Shown here: positions 25,037 through 32,902 of the stretch, in pieces
Numbering within the stretch: position 1 is the first letter of the stretch
Layout of the letters: the number at the start of each line of letters is the position of its first letter
From: Gemmatimonadota bacterium
GTDB taxonomy: Bacteria > Gemmatimonadota > Gemmatimonadetes > Longimicrobiales > Longimicrobiaceae
DNA length: 39,201 nucleotides
Assembly: GCA_031260285.1 (NCBI GenBank)
Contig: JAIRKD010000029.1
Location: forward strand, 1 to 39,201
Direction: 5' to 3'
Notes under the pieces: generated by a model
Databases searched by the model: none
What the model was told of the DNA's origin: nothing
Seen by the model: only the letters and a program-made list of their open reading frames with translations
Made by a program: the position numbers and the translations under genes

Positions 25037-26002
25037 ATGCGTATTTTCGCAAACGCGGATTATCCGTTTCTGAGGTGGCGGTTCAAGGCTTATGCTGTAG
25101 CGGCCCTGCTTCTGGCGCTGGGTGTTCTGGCGATGGTTGTCAATGCCGTCACAACAGGTTCCTGGCTCCACTACGGTGTGGATTTCACCGGTGGTACGCT
25201 GGTTCAGGTGGACTTCCACAGCCCGGTTGAAGCTGAGGACATCCGCGCGGTAAACCCGGACTGGACGAGTGTTACCCGCTTCGGGGAGCCGGGCGCATCG
25301 GAGTACGTGATCCGCGTCCCGTCGTTCCAGAGCCAGCTGAATATTGACCCCGCCAGCGAGGTGACCACATCGCTCACCAGAGTGTTTGGTGAAGGGTCGT
25401 TCCAGGTAATCCGTACGGAGTCGGTGGGTCCGCGGGTCGGGGCAGAGCTGCAGCAGAGGGCCCTGCTGGCGATTGTGGTCTCCATGATCGGTACGCTGAT
25501 CTACCTTGCGTTGCGCTTCGAGTGGCGCTTCGGTATCGCCGCGATAATCGGAACGGCGTACGACGTGCTCATCTCGCTGGGCATCATCGCCGTGCTGAGG
25601 ATGGAGGTTGATGTCACCACGGTGGCGGCGTTCCTGACCATCGTCGGGTATTCGCTGAATGACACCATCGTTGTGTTCGACCGGATCCGGGACGAGGTCG
25701 GCCGGGCACCCAGAGGAACGCGGTTCATTGCGATCGCAAACCGTGCGATCAACGAGACGCTTCCCCGTACGGTGATCACCGGTGGCAGCACGATGCTCAC
25801 CCTGCTGACGCTCTTCCTCTTTGGTGGAGCTGTGATCCGGGACTTCGCTCTGGTGCTGATCCTCGGGATCGTGATCGGTACCTTTACGACGGTGTTCATT
25901 GCCTCGCCGGTCCTGGTGGATATCCAGGGAAGATGGCCCAGGAAGGCAAAGAGCCCCGCGAGCCATGGTGGCTCCAGGAAGAGAGCCTCTTCAAGCGTCT
26001 GA
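25037..26002 (+). CDS. secF: Protein translocase subunit SecF
   Basis: Partner of SecD in the Sec translocon accessory complex, 321 aa. ATG 25037 (MRIFANADYPFLRWR) with AAGG 7 nt upstream; an upstream extension of the frame overlaps secD and is not family-like. TM1 around residues 14-33, GVDFTGGTLVQVDF, a small periplasmic P4 domain, then five TM segments with the SecF signature GYSLNDTIVVFDRIRDE and NRAINETLPRTVITGGSTML. Same transcription unit as secD; a hairpin follows. Confidence 0.96.
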   Translation: MRIFANADYPFLRWRFKAYAVAALLLALGVLAMVVNAVTTGSWLHYGVDFTGGTLVQVDFHSPVEAEDIRAVNPDWTSVTRFGEPGASEYVIRVPSFQSQLNIDPASEVTTSLTRVFGEGSFQVIRTESVGPRVGAELQQRALLAIVVSMIGTLIYLALRFEWRFGIAAIIGTAYDVLISLGIIAVLRMEVDVTTVAAFLTIVGYSLNDTIVVFDRIRDEVGRAPRGTRFIAIANRAINETLPRTVITGGSTMLTLLTLFLFGGAVIRDFALVLILGIVIGTFTTVFIASPVLVDIQGRWPRKAKSPASHGGSRKRASSSV

Positions 26003-26025
26003 CCCGGCTTTCGGGCACGAAGTGA

Positions 26026-26055
26026 AACCGCCGCGTCTGGTCGCGGCGGTTCTCA
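26026..26055 (+). terminator. Hairpin after secF, probable terminator
   Basis: Perfect 10-bp stem AACCGCCGCG (26026-26035) with CGCGGCGGTT (26042-26051), 6-nt loop; the following CTCATTT is only weakly T-rich. Confidence 0.6.
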
Positions 26056-26067
26056 TTTGGGGGTATT

Positions 26068-26175
26068 CCCCGGGGACATCCTCTTCAGAAGCAGACTCCC
26101 CGGGGATGTTCCGCAGGGGATTCCTTCCCGAGGGGGGATCCTCCACCGGACGCTCCGACACCGTCTTCCCCGGGG
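26068..26175. repeat. Three CCCCGGGG palindromes between secF and tatD
   Basis: Identical 8-bp palindromes at 26068-26075, 26098-26105 and 26168-26175, offsets 30 and 70 bp. ACATCC after the first and GGATGT at the second extend a dyad between them. Non-coding. Confidence 0.6.
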
Positions 26176-26193
26176 TGCTCCCGGCTCAACTGA

Positions 26194-26964
26194 ATGTCGA
26201 CCATCACCCTGATTGATTCACACGCCCACCTCACGGATCCCCGTCTCGTGTCAGAGACAGAGGATATTCTGCTTCGTGCGCGGGAAGCGGGGGTCGGAGC
26301 TGTGGTTACAATCGCCTCCAACGCCGGGGACAGCGAGCGGACGGTTGCGCTGGCTGCGGCATATGAAGGGGTTTACGCAACGGTTGGCATCCACCCGCAC
26401 GAAGCGTCAACCGCCACTCCCGAAGCGCTGGCAGAGGTACGGGATCTGGCGACCCGTCCGGGTGTTGTGGGGATTGGTGAGACCGGCCTGGACTTCTATT
26501 ACGACAATGCCCCGCGCGACGCCCAGTACGCCTCGTTCCGTGCACAGCTGAAACTCGCACGGGAGCTGGATCTTCCCGTTATTGTGCATGCGCGGAGCGC
26601 GGACGATGAGGTGGTTTCTGTGATTCGTGAAGCGGGCTGGGGGCGGGGGATCCTGCACTGTTTCAGCGGCGGCGCTGCGCTGCTTGAGGCGGTGCTTGAG
26701 CTCGGCTGGTACGTCTCCTTCTCCGGCGTCATCACCTTCCCGAAGTGGGATGGAAAGGAGCTCCTGCGTTCAGTTCCGCTCAACCGCCTGCTTGTGGAAA
26801 CCGACAGCCCCTATCTGGCGCCGGTTCCCTTCCGGGGAAAGACAAATGAGCCGGGCCATGTACGCCAGGTCGCGGAGCGTGCGGCGGAGCTGCGTGGGGA
26901 GAGCTTCGAAGTCCTCGCCGCCGCGACGGCCGCAAACACCCGCGCGGTATACCGCATCGGATAG
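26194..26964 (+). CDS. tatD: TatD family metal-dependent deoxyribonuclease
   Basis: Amidohydrolase-fold 3'-5' exonuclease/hydrolase, cytoplasmic, implicated in DNA repair and quality control. 256 aa, usual family length. Metal-binding residues are all present: His10 and His12 (DSHAHL), Glu96 (GIGETGLDFYYD), His132 (VIVHAR), His155 (ILHCFSGG) and Asp204 (VETDSPYLAP). GKTNEP, another family motif, follows. ATG 26194 lacks a clear ribosome-binding site. mutL begins 3 bp after the stop, so this is the first gene of a repair/tRNA-modification operon. Confidence 0.95.
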   Translation: MSTITLIDSHAHLTDPRLVSETEDILLRAREAGVGAVVTIASNAGDSERTVALAAAYEGVYATVGIHPHEASTATPEALAEVRDLATRPGVVGIGETGLDFYYDNAPRDAQYASFRAQLKLARELDLPVIVHARSADDEVVSVIREAGWGRGILHCFSGGAALLEAVLELGWYVSFSGVITFPKWDGKELLRSVPLNRLLVETDSPYLAPVPFRGKTNEPGHVRQVAERAAELRGESFEVLAAATAANTRAVYRIG

Positions 26965-26967
26965 CCC

Positions 26968-28761
26968 ATGCCACGCCGCATCCACATCCTTTCGGATCAG
27001 CTCGCCAACCAGATCGCGGCGGGTGAGGTTGTTGAACGCCCGGCCTCCGTCGTCAAGGAACTGATGGAGAACGCGCTGGATGCTGGCGCGACCCGGATTA
27101 CCGTCTCGATCAGGAACGGCGGGAAAGCGGAGATCCGGGTTGCGGACGACGGACATGGGATGGGGCGGGAAGACGCTCTCCTTGCCCTTGATCGGCACGC
27201 CACCAGCAAGATTTCCGATCCCGACGATCTTGTCCGGGTCCGCACACTTGGCTTCCGCGGGGAAGCGCTTCCATCCATCGCATCAGTAGCCCGCCTCTCG
27301 CTGGAAACGGCGGAGCGTGACGGTGACGGCACCCGGATCCTGGTCAACGGAGGCCGGATCGCGGGAGTGGAGTCGTGCGCGCGACGGACGGGCACAACGG
27401 TGAGCGCGCGGAGCATCTTTTTCAATACCCCCGCCCGGGCAAAGTTTCTCCGGTCCACAGCCGCGGAGACGCGGGCGGTTACGGAGGTGGTGACAGTGCT
27501 CGCGCTGGCGCATCCGGGAGTGGCGTTTACCCTGGAGTCAAACGATCGCGTCACCCTCGAACTGCCGTCAACGACACACCTGGCCACCCGGATCGCTGAC
27601 ATCTGGGGACCGGAAGAGACCGGGGAGCTGATTCCGGTTGTCTGGGCCGGTCCCCGGTCTGCCGTCTCGGGGCTTGTCCAGCGCCCGCATAACGCCACAA
27701 CCGGAGGGCGGCGCTCCTACCTGTTTGTGAACGGTCGGTCGTTCTCCGACCGGTTCCTCGTCCGGGCCGTTGATCGTGGTTACCTGACCACCATCGCTCC
27801 GGGTGTCCGTCCTTCGTTTTTCCTCTTTCTGGACGTCCCTGATGGAGATGTTGATGTAAACGTTCATCCATCCAAGGCCGAGGTGCGTTTCCGGTACCAC
27901 GCCGGGGTGGAAGAGGAGATCGAGCACGCCGTGCGCACCGCTCTTCAGCCGTTGGCGAGTGCCCCGGGGCTCACCAGCTCCGCTTCCACCGGCGATCTCT
28001 CCATGACGGATGGGCCATCCTGGCGAGGGTGGGGAGAAAGTGGGATTTTCGGACCGGGACGGACCGCGGGTGTGTCGCCCGCAGCCACCAGCGCCGAACA
28101 GATGACACTGTTTGTGGCTTCAGCGGCAGGGGATGCAACGGGTCATTCCCCCTCCGCGAACCACGCTGACAGCGCCCTGGTCGCGCCGGTGATGTGGCAG
28201 GTTCACAATACGTATATCTTCGCGGAGACCCGTGACGGGCTGATCATCGTGGATCAGCATTCAGCGCATGAGCGCGTGCTCTACGAAGAGATCTCCAGCC
28301 GGTGGGGCGGGCCGGAGGCGACGGAGTCACAGCGGCTGCTCTTCCCGATCACCATCCGTCTCACCGCCGCGGAACTTGATCTGGTGGAGCAGATGCGGGG
28401 GCTGTTCGCCGCGATCGGGTTCGAGATCGAGGAGTTCGGAGGCCGGTCGATCATTGTTCATGCGGTTCCCAACCCTCATCCGCATTTTGACGCCGAGCGC
28501 TGTCTGCGGGAGATGATCCGGGAGCTGTCTGAAGGCTCGGAGCTGATCTCGGCCGCGCGGAACCAGCATCAGCGGCTCGCCCTTACCTTCGCCTGCAAGG
28601 CGGCGATCAAGGCCGGCCAGCCGCTTTCCCAGGCGGAGATCAGCGAATTGTTCGACCGGCTCTTCGCCACGGAACTGCCCTATCACGATATCCATGGGCG
28701 TCCGACGGTGGTTCAGCTTCCGCTTGCCGAGCTTCACAACCGGTTCCGGCGCAGCGGATGA
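26968..28761 (+). CDS. mutL: DNA mismatch repair protein MutL
   Basis: GHKL ATPase that couples MutS mismatch recognition to strand incision. 597 aa. N-terminal ATPase motifs: AAGEVVERPASVVKELMENA, DDGHGM, TLGFRGEALPSI, TGTTVSARSIFFNTPAR and HPSKAEVRF. A linker at about 325-400 is Ser/Gly-rich. The C-terminal domain carries the nicking-endonuclease motif as Asp429-Gln-His-Ser-Ala-His-Glu435-N4-Glu440, followed by ACKAAIKAG (542-550) and HGRP (576-579), as in MutH-lacking bacteria. The usual Cys of CPHGRP is Asp574 here. Starts 3 bp after tatD; its stop overlaps the miaA start (ATGA), indicating coupling. Confidence 0.96.
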   Translation: MPRRIHILSDQLANQIAAGEVVERPASVVKELMENALDAGATRITVSIRNGGKAEIRVADDGHGMGREDALLALDRHATSKISDPDDLVRVRTLGFRGEALPSIASVARLSLETAERDGDGTRILVNGGRIAGVESCARRTGTTVSARSIFFNTPARAKFLRSTAAETRAVTEVVTVLALAHPGVAFTLESNDRVTLELPSTTHLATRIADIWGPEETGELIPVVWAGPRSAVSGLVQRPHNATTGGRRSYLFVNGRSFSDRFLVRAVDRGYLTTIAPGVRPSFFLFLDVPDGDVDVNVHPSKAEVRFRYHAGVEEEIEHAVRTALQPLASAPGLTSSASTGDLSMTDGPSWRGWGESGIFGPGRTAGVSPAATSAEQMTLFVASAAGDATGHSPSANHADSALVAPVMWQVHNTYIFAETRDGLIIVDQHSAHERVLYEEISSRWGGPEATESQRLLFPITIRLTAAELDLVEQMRGLFAAIGFEIEEFGGRSIIVHAVPNPHPHFDAERCLREMIRELSEGSELISAARNQHQRLALTFACKAAIKAGQPLSQAEISELFDRLFATELPYHDIHGRPTVVQLPLAELHNRFRRSG

Positions 28762-29732
28762 CCGTCAACCCCGACCAGACGACCTACCCGATCGCGATTG
28801 TCGGACCCACAGCTTCCGGGAAGACCGCTCTCGCCAACGAGGTTGCGCTTGTCCTGAAGGGGGAGGTCATCTCCATGGACTCGCGGCAGGTCTACCGGGG
28901 AATGGATATCGGCACGGCCAAAGCCACTCCCGGGGAGCGCGCGGCGGTGCCCAGTCACGGGTTGGACCTTGTCTCTCCGGGCGAGCGGTTCAGCGCGGTT
29001 CGTTTTGCACGCTACGCCCGTGAGGTGATTGACCAGATCCAGAAGCGTGGAGCCACCCCGATTCTGGTCGGGGGTACGGGCTTCTTCCTTCGGGCGCTGA
29101 CGCACCCCACCTTTGCGGAACCGGAGCTCGACCCTGACCGGCGCAGGCAGCTCGGGGAGTATCTGAACCGTTTTCCCACGGAGACGCTGCTCGGCTGGTT
29201 GCGGGCGTTTGACCCCGTCAACGCTGAGCGCCTGACCCGCTGGGGTGGGCGGCAGCGGATTCTCCGGGCGCTTGAGATGCCTCTGCTCACAAGCCGGTCG
29301 CTCTCCTGGTGGCACGCCAACTCGGAGCCTGAGGCGGAGCCGCTCTCCCCGCTCGTCTTTGTCCTCAACCCGCCGCGTGAGCTGCTGGACGAGCGGATCA
29401 CCCGCCGTGTTCAGGAAATGGTTGCAGCCGGACTGGTGGAAGAGGTCGCGCGACTGATGGCGGAGGGTTACGATGAGCACTCCCCGGGAATGAACGCCAC
29501 CGGGTACCGGGAGCTGATCCCCTATCTTCGCGGTGAAATCCCCCTCGAAGAAGCGCTGGAGGAGATCCGCCGGAATACCCGGGCGTATTCGAAGCGCCAG
29601 CTCACCTGGTTCCGCGGGCAGCTTTCCGAGGGAGCAGTCTGGCTGGATGGTGCGGCCCCCCGCGAGGATCTGGTCAGCGAGATCGTCGAGACCACCCGCT
29701 TACGGGGTGTCTCCCGCTCCGGGGCTCCCTGA
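28758..29732 (+). CDS. miaA: tRNA dimethylallyltransferase MiaA
   Basis: Transfers dimethylallyl from DMAPP to A37 of tRNAs reading UNN codons. 324 aa. P-loop GPTASGKT at residues 16-23, then MDSRQVYRGMDIGTAK and PSHGLDLVSPGERFSA, GGTGFFLRAL, GYRELIPYL and RRNTRAYSKRQLTWFR, all family motifs. ATG 28758 overlaps the mutL stop in ATGA. In many bacteria mutL and miaA are adjacent; here the pair sits inside a larger operon-like run. bshA follows after 96 bp. Confidence 0.96.
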   Translation: MTVNPDQTTYPIAIVGPTASGKTALANEVALVLKGEVISMDSRQVYRGMDIGTAKATPGERAAVPSHGLDLVSPGERFSAVRFARYAREVIDQIQKRGATPILVGGTGFFLRALTHPTFAEPELDPDRRRQLGEYLNRFPTETLLGWLRAFDPVNAERLTRWGGRQRILRALEMPLLTSRSLSWWHANSEPEAEPLSPLVFVLNPPRELLDERITRRVQEMVAAGLVEEVARLMAEGYDEHSPGMNATGYRELIPYLRGEIPLEEALEEIRRNTRAYSKRQLTWFRGQLSEGAVWLDGAAPREDLVSEIVETTRLRGVSRSGAP

Positions 29733-29828
29733 CCGGGAAGCTGTTGATGAATCCGCGATTGGAAAGCTGCTCCCGGAAATCCGCCGACGAGAGCTCGCCG
29801 ATATGAATCTGCTGATAGGAATCCGCCG

Positions 29829-30989
29829 ATGAAGATAGGGATCACCTGTTACCCGACGTACGGCGGGTCCGGCGCGATCGCGACGGAGCTGGGGATGGCG
29901 CTTGCGAGCCGGGGGCACGAGGTGCATTTCATCACCTACGCCCAGCCGTTCCGTCTTCCGCACTTCCTGGAGCGGGTCTACTTCCACGAAGTCGAGATCG
30001 TCCGCTACCCTCTTTTTGAACACTCGCCGTATCCGCTTTCACTTGCGGCGGCGATGCACGAGGTGGCGGAGCGCGAGCAGCTGGACATCCTGCACGTTCA
30101 CTACGCGATTCCGCACGCAACCTCGGCCTGGATCGCGAAGGAGATGCTGGGAGACCGGCATGGCCTGAAGATCATCACAACGCTGCACGGGACGGATATC
30201 ACCCTTGTCGGCCAGGAGCGCTCCTTCGAGCAGATCACCCGCTTCTCGATTGAGCGTTCGGACGGGATCACCGCGGTCTCCGATTTCCTCCGCCGTGAGA
30301 CGGTTACGCACTTCGGGATCAATTCGGAGCGCATCGAGGTGATCCCCAACTTTGTGGATCTGAACGTCTACGACCGCAGCCGCTTTGCCGACCACCGGAA
30401 CGCCCTTGCTCCGGAAGGGGAGAAGCTGGTGATGCACATCTCGAACTTCCGATCCGTAAAACGGGTGCGTGATGTGGTCCGCACCTTTGATCGTATCCGT
30501 CGCTCCATCCCGGCCCGGCTTGTCTTTGTCGGGGATGGCCCTGACCGTCCTGAAGCCGCCGCGGAAGCGGATGCGCGCGGCCTCACCAACGAGGATATCG
30601 TCTTTCTGGGGAAACAGGACTCGGTGGCTGAACTGCTTGCCTGCGCGGATCTGTTCCTTCTCCCTTCGGAGTCCGAATCGTTTGGTCTCAGCGCCCTGGA
30701 GGCGATGGCGTCCGGTGTTCCGGTTGTGGCAACGGCAACCGGAGGGCTGACGGAAGTGGTGGCCGAAGGCGTGGGCGGGCACCTGCTTCCCGTGGGGGAT
30801 GTCGAAGGGATGGCTGAGGCCAGTCTGACAATCCTCGCCGACCAGGCCAGCTGGAGCCGGTACAGCGAAGGAGCCCGTGAGGCCGCCACCGCGTTCCGGG
30901 TGGAGGAAGTGGTTCCGATGTACGAGCGGTACTATGAGCGCGTCCTCAACCAGCCTTCCGGTTCTGATATGCGCGGAGGAGCACGATGA
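29829..30989 (+). CDS. bshA: N-acetyl-alpha-D-glucosaminyl L-malate synthase BshA
   Basis: GT4-family retaining glycosyltransferase that joins UDP-GlcNAc to L-malate, the first step of bacillithiol synthesis. 386 aa, family length. The N-terminus MKIGITCYPTYGGSGAIATE is diagnostic for BshA, with HVHYAIPHATSAW, TTLHGTDITLVG, VIPNFVD and the C-terminal donor-site motif SESESFGLSALEAMASG with its EX7E pair. ATG 29829 has AGGA upstream. Its stop overlaps nadC (ATGA). bshB and bshC are not in the window. Implies bacillithiol as the main low-molecular-weight thiol. Confidence 0.94.
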   Translation: MKIGITCYPTYGGSGAIATELGMALASRGHEVHFITYAQPFRLPHFLERVYFHEVEIVRYPLFEHSPYPLSLAAAMHEVAEREQLDILHVHYAIPHATSAWIAKEMLGDRHGLKIITTLHGTDITLVGQERSFEQITRFSIERSDGITAVSDFLRRETVTHFGINSERIEVIPNFVDLNVYDRSRFADHRNALAPEGEKLVMHISNFRSVKRVRDVVRTFDRIRRSIPARLVFVGDGPDRPEAAAEADARGLTNEDIVFLGKQDSVAELLACADLFLLPSESESFGLSALEAMASGVPVVATATGGLTEVVAEGVGGHLLPVGDVEGMAEASLTILADQASWSRYSEGAREAATAFRVEEVVPMYERYYERVLNQPSGSDMRGGAR

Positions 30990-31858
30990 CGCTTGCGGAC
31001 GGCGGCTTCCCGTCTTCGGAGACCCATCTTCTCCGGCTTATCGAGATCAGCCTCGCGGAGGATGTCGGCCCCGGTGACCGCACCACGGAATGGACAGTCC
31101 CTGCGGATCGGCCCGCCTCAGCCCGGATCATCGCAAAGGCCCCGGGTGTGATCTCCGGCCTGGAACCGGCGCGGCTGACCTTCTCCCGTGTTGATCCCGC
31201 ACTTCACTTCCGCGCGCTGGTCAGTGACGGAGCCGCTGTGGAACCCGGGATGGAAATCCTCCGGCTGGATGGTCTGGCGCGTTCGATCCTCACCGGAGAA
31301 CGGCTCGCGCTCAACTTCCTTCAGCAGCTTTCGGGAGTTGCCACCCTCACCCGGAAGTACGTCGACGCGGTTGCCGGAACCGGCGCCCGGATCCTGGATA
31401 CCCGCAAGACTACGCCCGGGATGCGCGCACTCGAAAAGCAGGCAGTTGCTGATGGAGGTGGCGCAAACCACCGCTTCGGCCTCCATGATATGGTGCTGAT
31501 CAAGGAGAACCATATCCGCGCGGCGGGGGGAATCACGGCCGCGGTTGAGTCCGTCCGGCTCCACAACCGGGAGGGGTTGAAGGTGGAGGTGGAGACAACC
31601 TGTCTGGCGGAGGTTGCCGAAGTACTTGCGGTTGGCGCGGATCGCGTGCTCCTCGACAATATGTCGGTTGAAATGCTTGCCGAGGCGGTGTCTCTGGTTC
31701 GCGCCTCAGGGCTGGAGATCGAGACGGAAGCTTCCGGAGGGGTGAGCCTTTCTACGATCCGGGAGATCGCGGCAACCGGTGTGAACTGGATTTCGGTTGG
31801 CGCGCTTACCCATTCAGCTCCGGCACTGGATCTGTCGCTGCTGATTGACGAACCGTGA
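30986..31858 (+). CDS. nadC: Nicotinate-nucleotide pyrophosphorylase (quinolinate PRTase) NadC
   Basis: Converts quinolinate and PRPP to nicotinate mononucleotide in de novo NAD synthesis. 290 aa. Motifs: EDVGPGDRTTE near the N-terminus, ERLALNFLQQLSGVATLT, LDTRKTTPGMRALEKQAV, GGGANHRFGLHDMVLIKENH, VEVETT, DRVLLDNM and ETEASGGVSLSTI...TGVNWISVGALTHSAPALDLSL. Start ATG overlaps the bshA stop. No nadA or nadB is present here. Confidence 0.96.
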   Translation: MTLADGGFPSSETHLLRLIEISLAEDVGPGDRTTEWTVPADRPASARIIAKAPGVISGLEPARLTFSRVDPALHFRALVSDGAAVEPGMEILRLDGLARSILTGERLALNFLQQLSGVATLTRKYVDAVAGTGARILDTRKTTPGMRALEKQAVADGGGANHRFGLHDMVLIKENHIRAAGGITAAVESVRLHNREGLKVEVETTCLAEVAEVLAVGADRVLLDNMSVEMLAEAVSLVRASGLEIETEASGGVSLSTIREIAATGVNWISVGALTHSAPALDLSLLIDEP

Positions 31859-31989
31859 GCCGGAGAAAGTACGCCTTGCAGAAAGTGGTCAGGGAAGCAG
31901 CCGCGGAAGTTACATCCGGAGCTGTTACATCAGGAATGATTCCAGCCGGAGTTGCCCCGGAAGTGATCAGGGGAACGCTGCCCTGGTGA
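31855..31989 (+). CDS. Candidate 44-aa ORF coupled between nadC and birA
   Basis: GTG at 31855 overlaps the nadC stop (GTGA), and the TGA at 31987 overlaps the GTG I use for birA (GTGA). The peptide starts (V)SRRKYALQKVVREAAAEV and contains VTSGAVTSG from a 15-bp-period direct repeat (31909-31935). No family recognised, and third-position GC looks lower than in the flanking genes. It fills an otherwise unexplained 127-bp gap. It may simply be a chance frame in GC-rich DNA. Confidence 0.3.
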   Translation: MSRRKYALQKVVREAAAEVTSGAVTSGMIPAGVAPEVIRGTLPW

Positions 31990-32792
31990 CAGAGATCATG
32001 GCGGACTGCTGGGAAGGTACTTCCGAGCGCGAACTTGCGGCCCACTGGCACCTTCCGGAGGTTCGGCTCTACTCCGTTCTGGGCTCAACCAGCGACCTGG
32101 CGCGGCGCCTTGCGGTTGAGGGCGCTCCCGCAGGCACTCTTGTGCTGGCGGATGAACAGCGCGCGGGGCGGGGGAGAGGAGCGCACAGCTGGTCGTCCCC
32201 GCCGGGGGTTGGCCTCTGGTGCTCGTTTATCTTCCGGGGCACTCATCCTGATGAGGTGGGGCGCCTCCCGATCCGCATCGCCCTTGCCGCGGCCCGCGCC
32301 CTGGACCCCTGGACGGACGGGGCAGTGAAGGTGAAGTGGCCGAACGATCTCTTCCTCGGCGTGCACAAGTTCGGAGGCATCCTCTGTGAGGCCTCCTGGG
32401 AAGGGCCGCGCCTGGATCATGTGATTGTCGGCATCGGTCTGAACCTCCTTCAGGCGGAAGACGAGTTCCCCGAGCCACTCCGTCCGCTGGCGACATCGAT
32501 CCGCGTATTCACAGGTCGTTCCGTCTCGCGTTTTGATGTCGCAACCGCCGTGATCAGCGCGCTCCGGCCCTTTGCCACCGGTGCACATCCGCTGGGTCCC
32601 GACAGAATCGTGGAGAACTTCGCCAGCCGCGACTATCTGAACGGCCGTTATGTCGAGATCCTCGAACCCGAAAGCGGTCGCAGCCTCGCTGCCGGTTACG
32701 CAAACGGCATCCATGCGGACGGAGCGTTGCGGGTTGAATCCCCCGAAGGTCTGGTGATGGTCCGCTCCGGAACCGTCCGGATCGGGGGGTGA
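31986..32792 (+). CDS. birA: Biotin--[acetyl-CoA-carboxylase] ligase BirA, monofunctional
   Basis: Attaches biotin to the carboxyl-carrier protein. About 268 aa from GTG 31986; ATG 31998 is an alternative, and a longer frame from 31845 overlaps nadC and adds low-complexity residues. Catalytic motifs: LGSTSDLARRLA, the biotin/AMP-binding loop as RAGRGRGAHSWSSPPGVGLW (GRGR-G/A-W), KWPNDLFLGVHKFGGILCE and IGIGLN-like VGIGLNLL, then the C-terminal SH3-like domain. The N-terminal winged-helix repressor domain of bifunctional BirA is absent, so it should be an enzyme only. Co-transcribed with nadC; a 110-bp gap follows before aroA. Confidence 0.93.
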   Translation: MTEIMADCWEGTSERELAAHWHLPEVRLYSVLGSTSDLARRLAVEGAPAGTLVLADEQRAGRGRGAHSWSSPPGVGLWCSFIFRGTHPDEVGRLPIRIALAAARALDPWTDGAVKVKWPNDLFLGVHKFGGILCEASWEGPRLDHVIVGIGLNLLQAEDEFPEPLRPLATSIRVFTGRSVSRFDVATAVISALRPFATGAHPLGPDRIVENFASRDYLNGRYVEILEPESGRSLAAGYANGIHADGALRVESPEGLVMVRSGTVRIGG

Positions 32793-32902
32793 CCTCCTTG
32801 CGCCCCGCCCGCGCACACCCGACCATATCGCCGTAATGATTCCTCCGCTGACGATATCCGTCCCCGGGAATCGTCTGTGAAAGAAGTCGGCGGCAGGACC
32901 TC

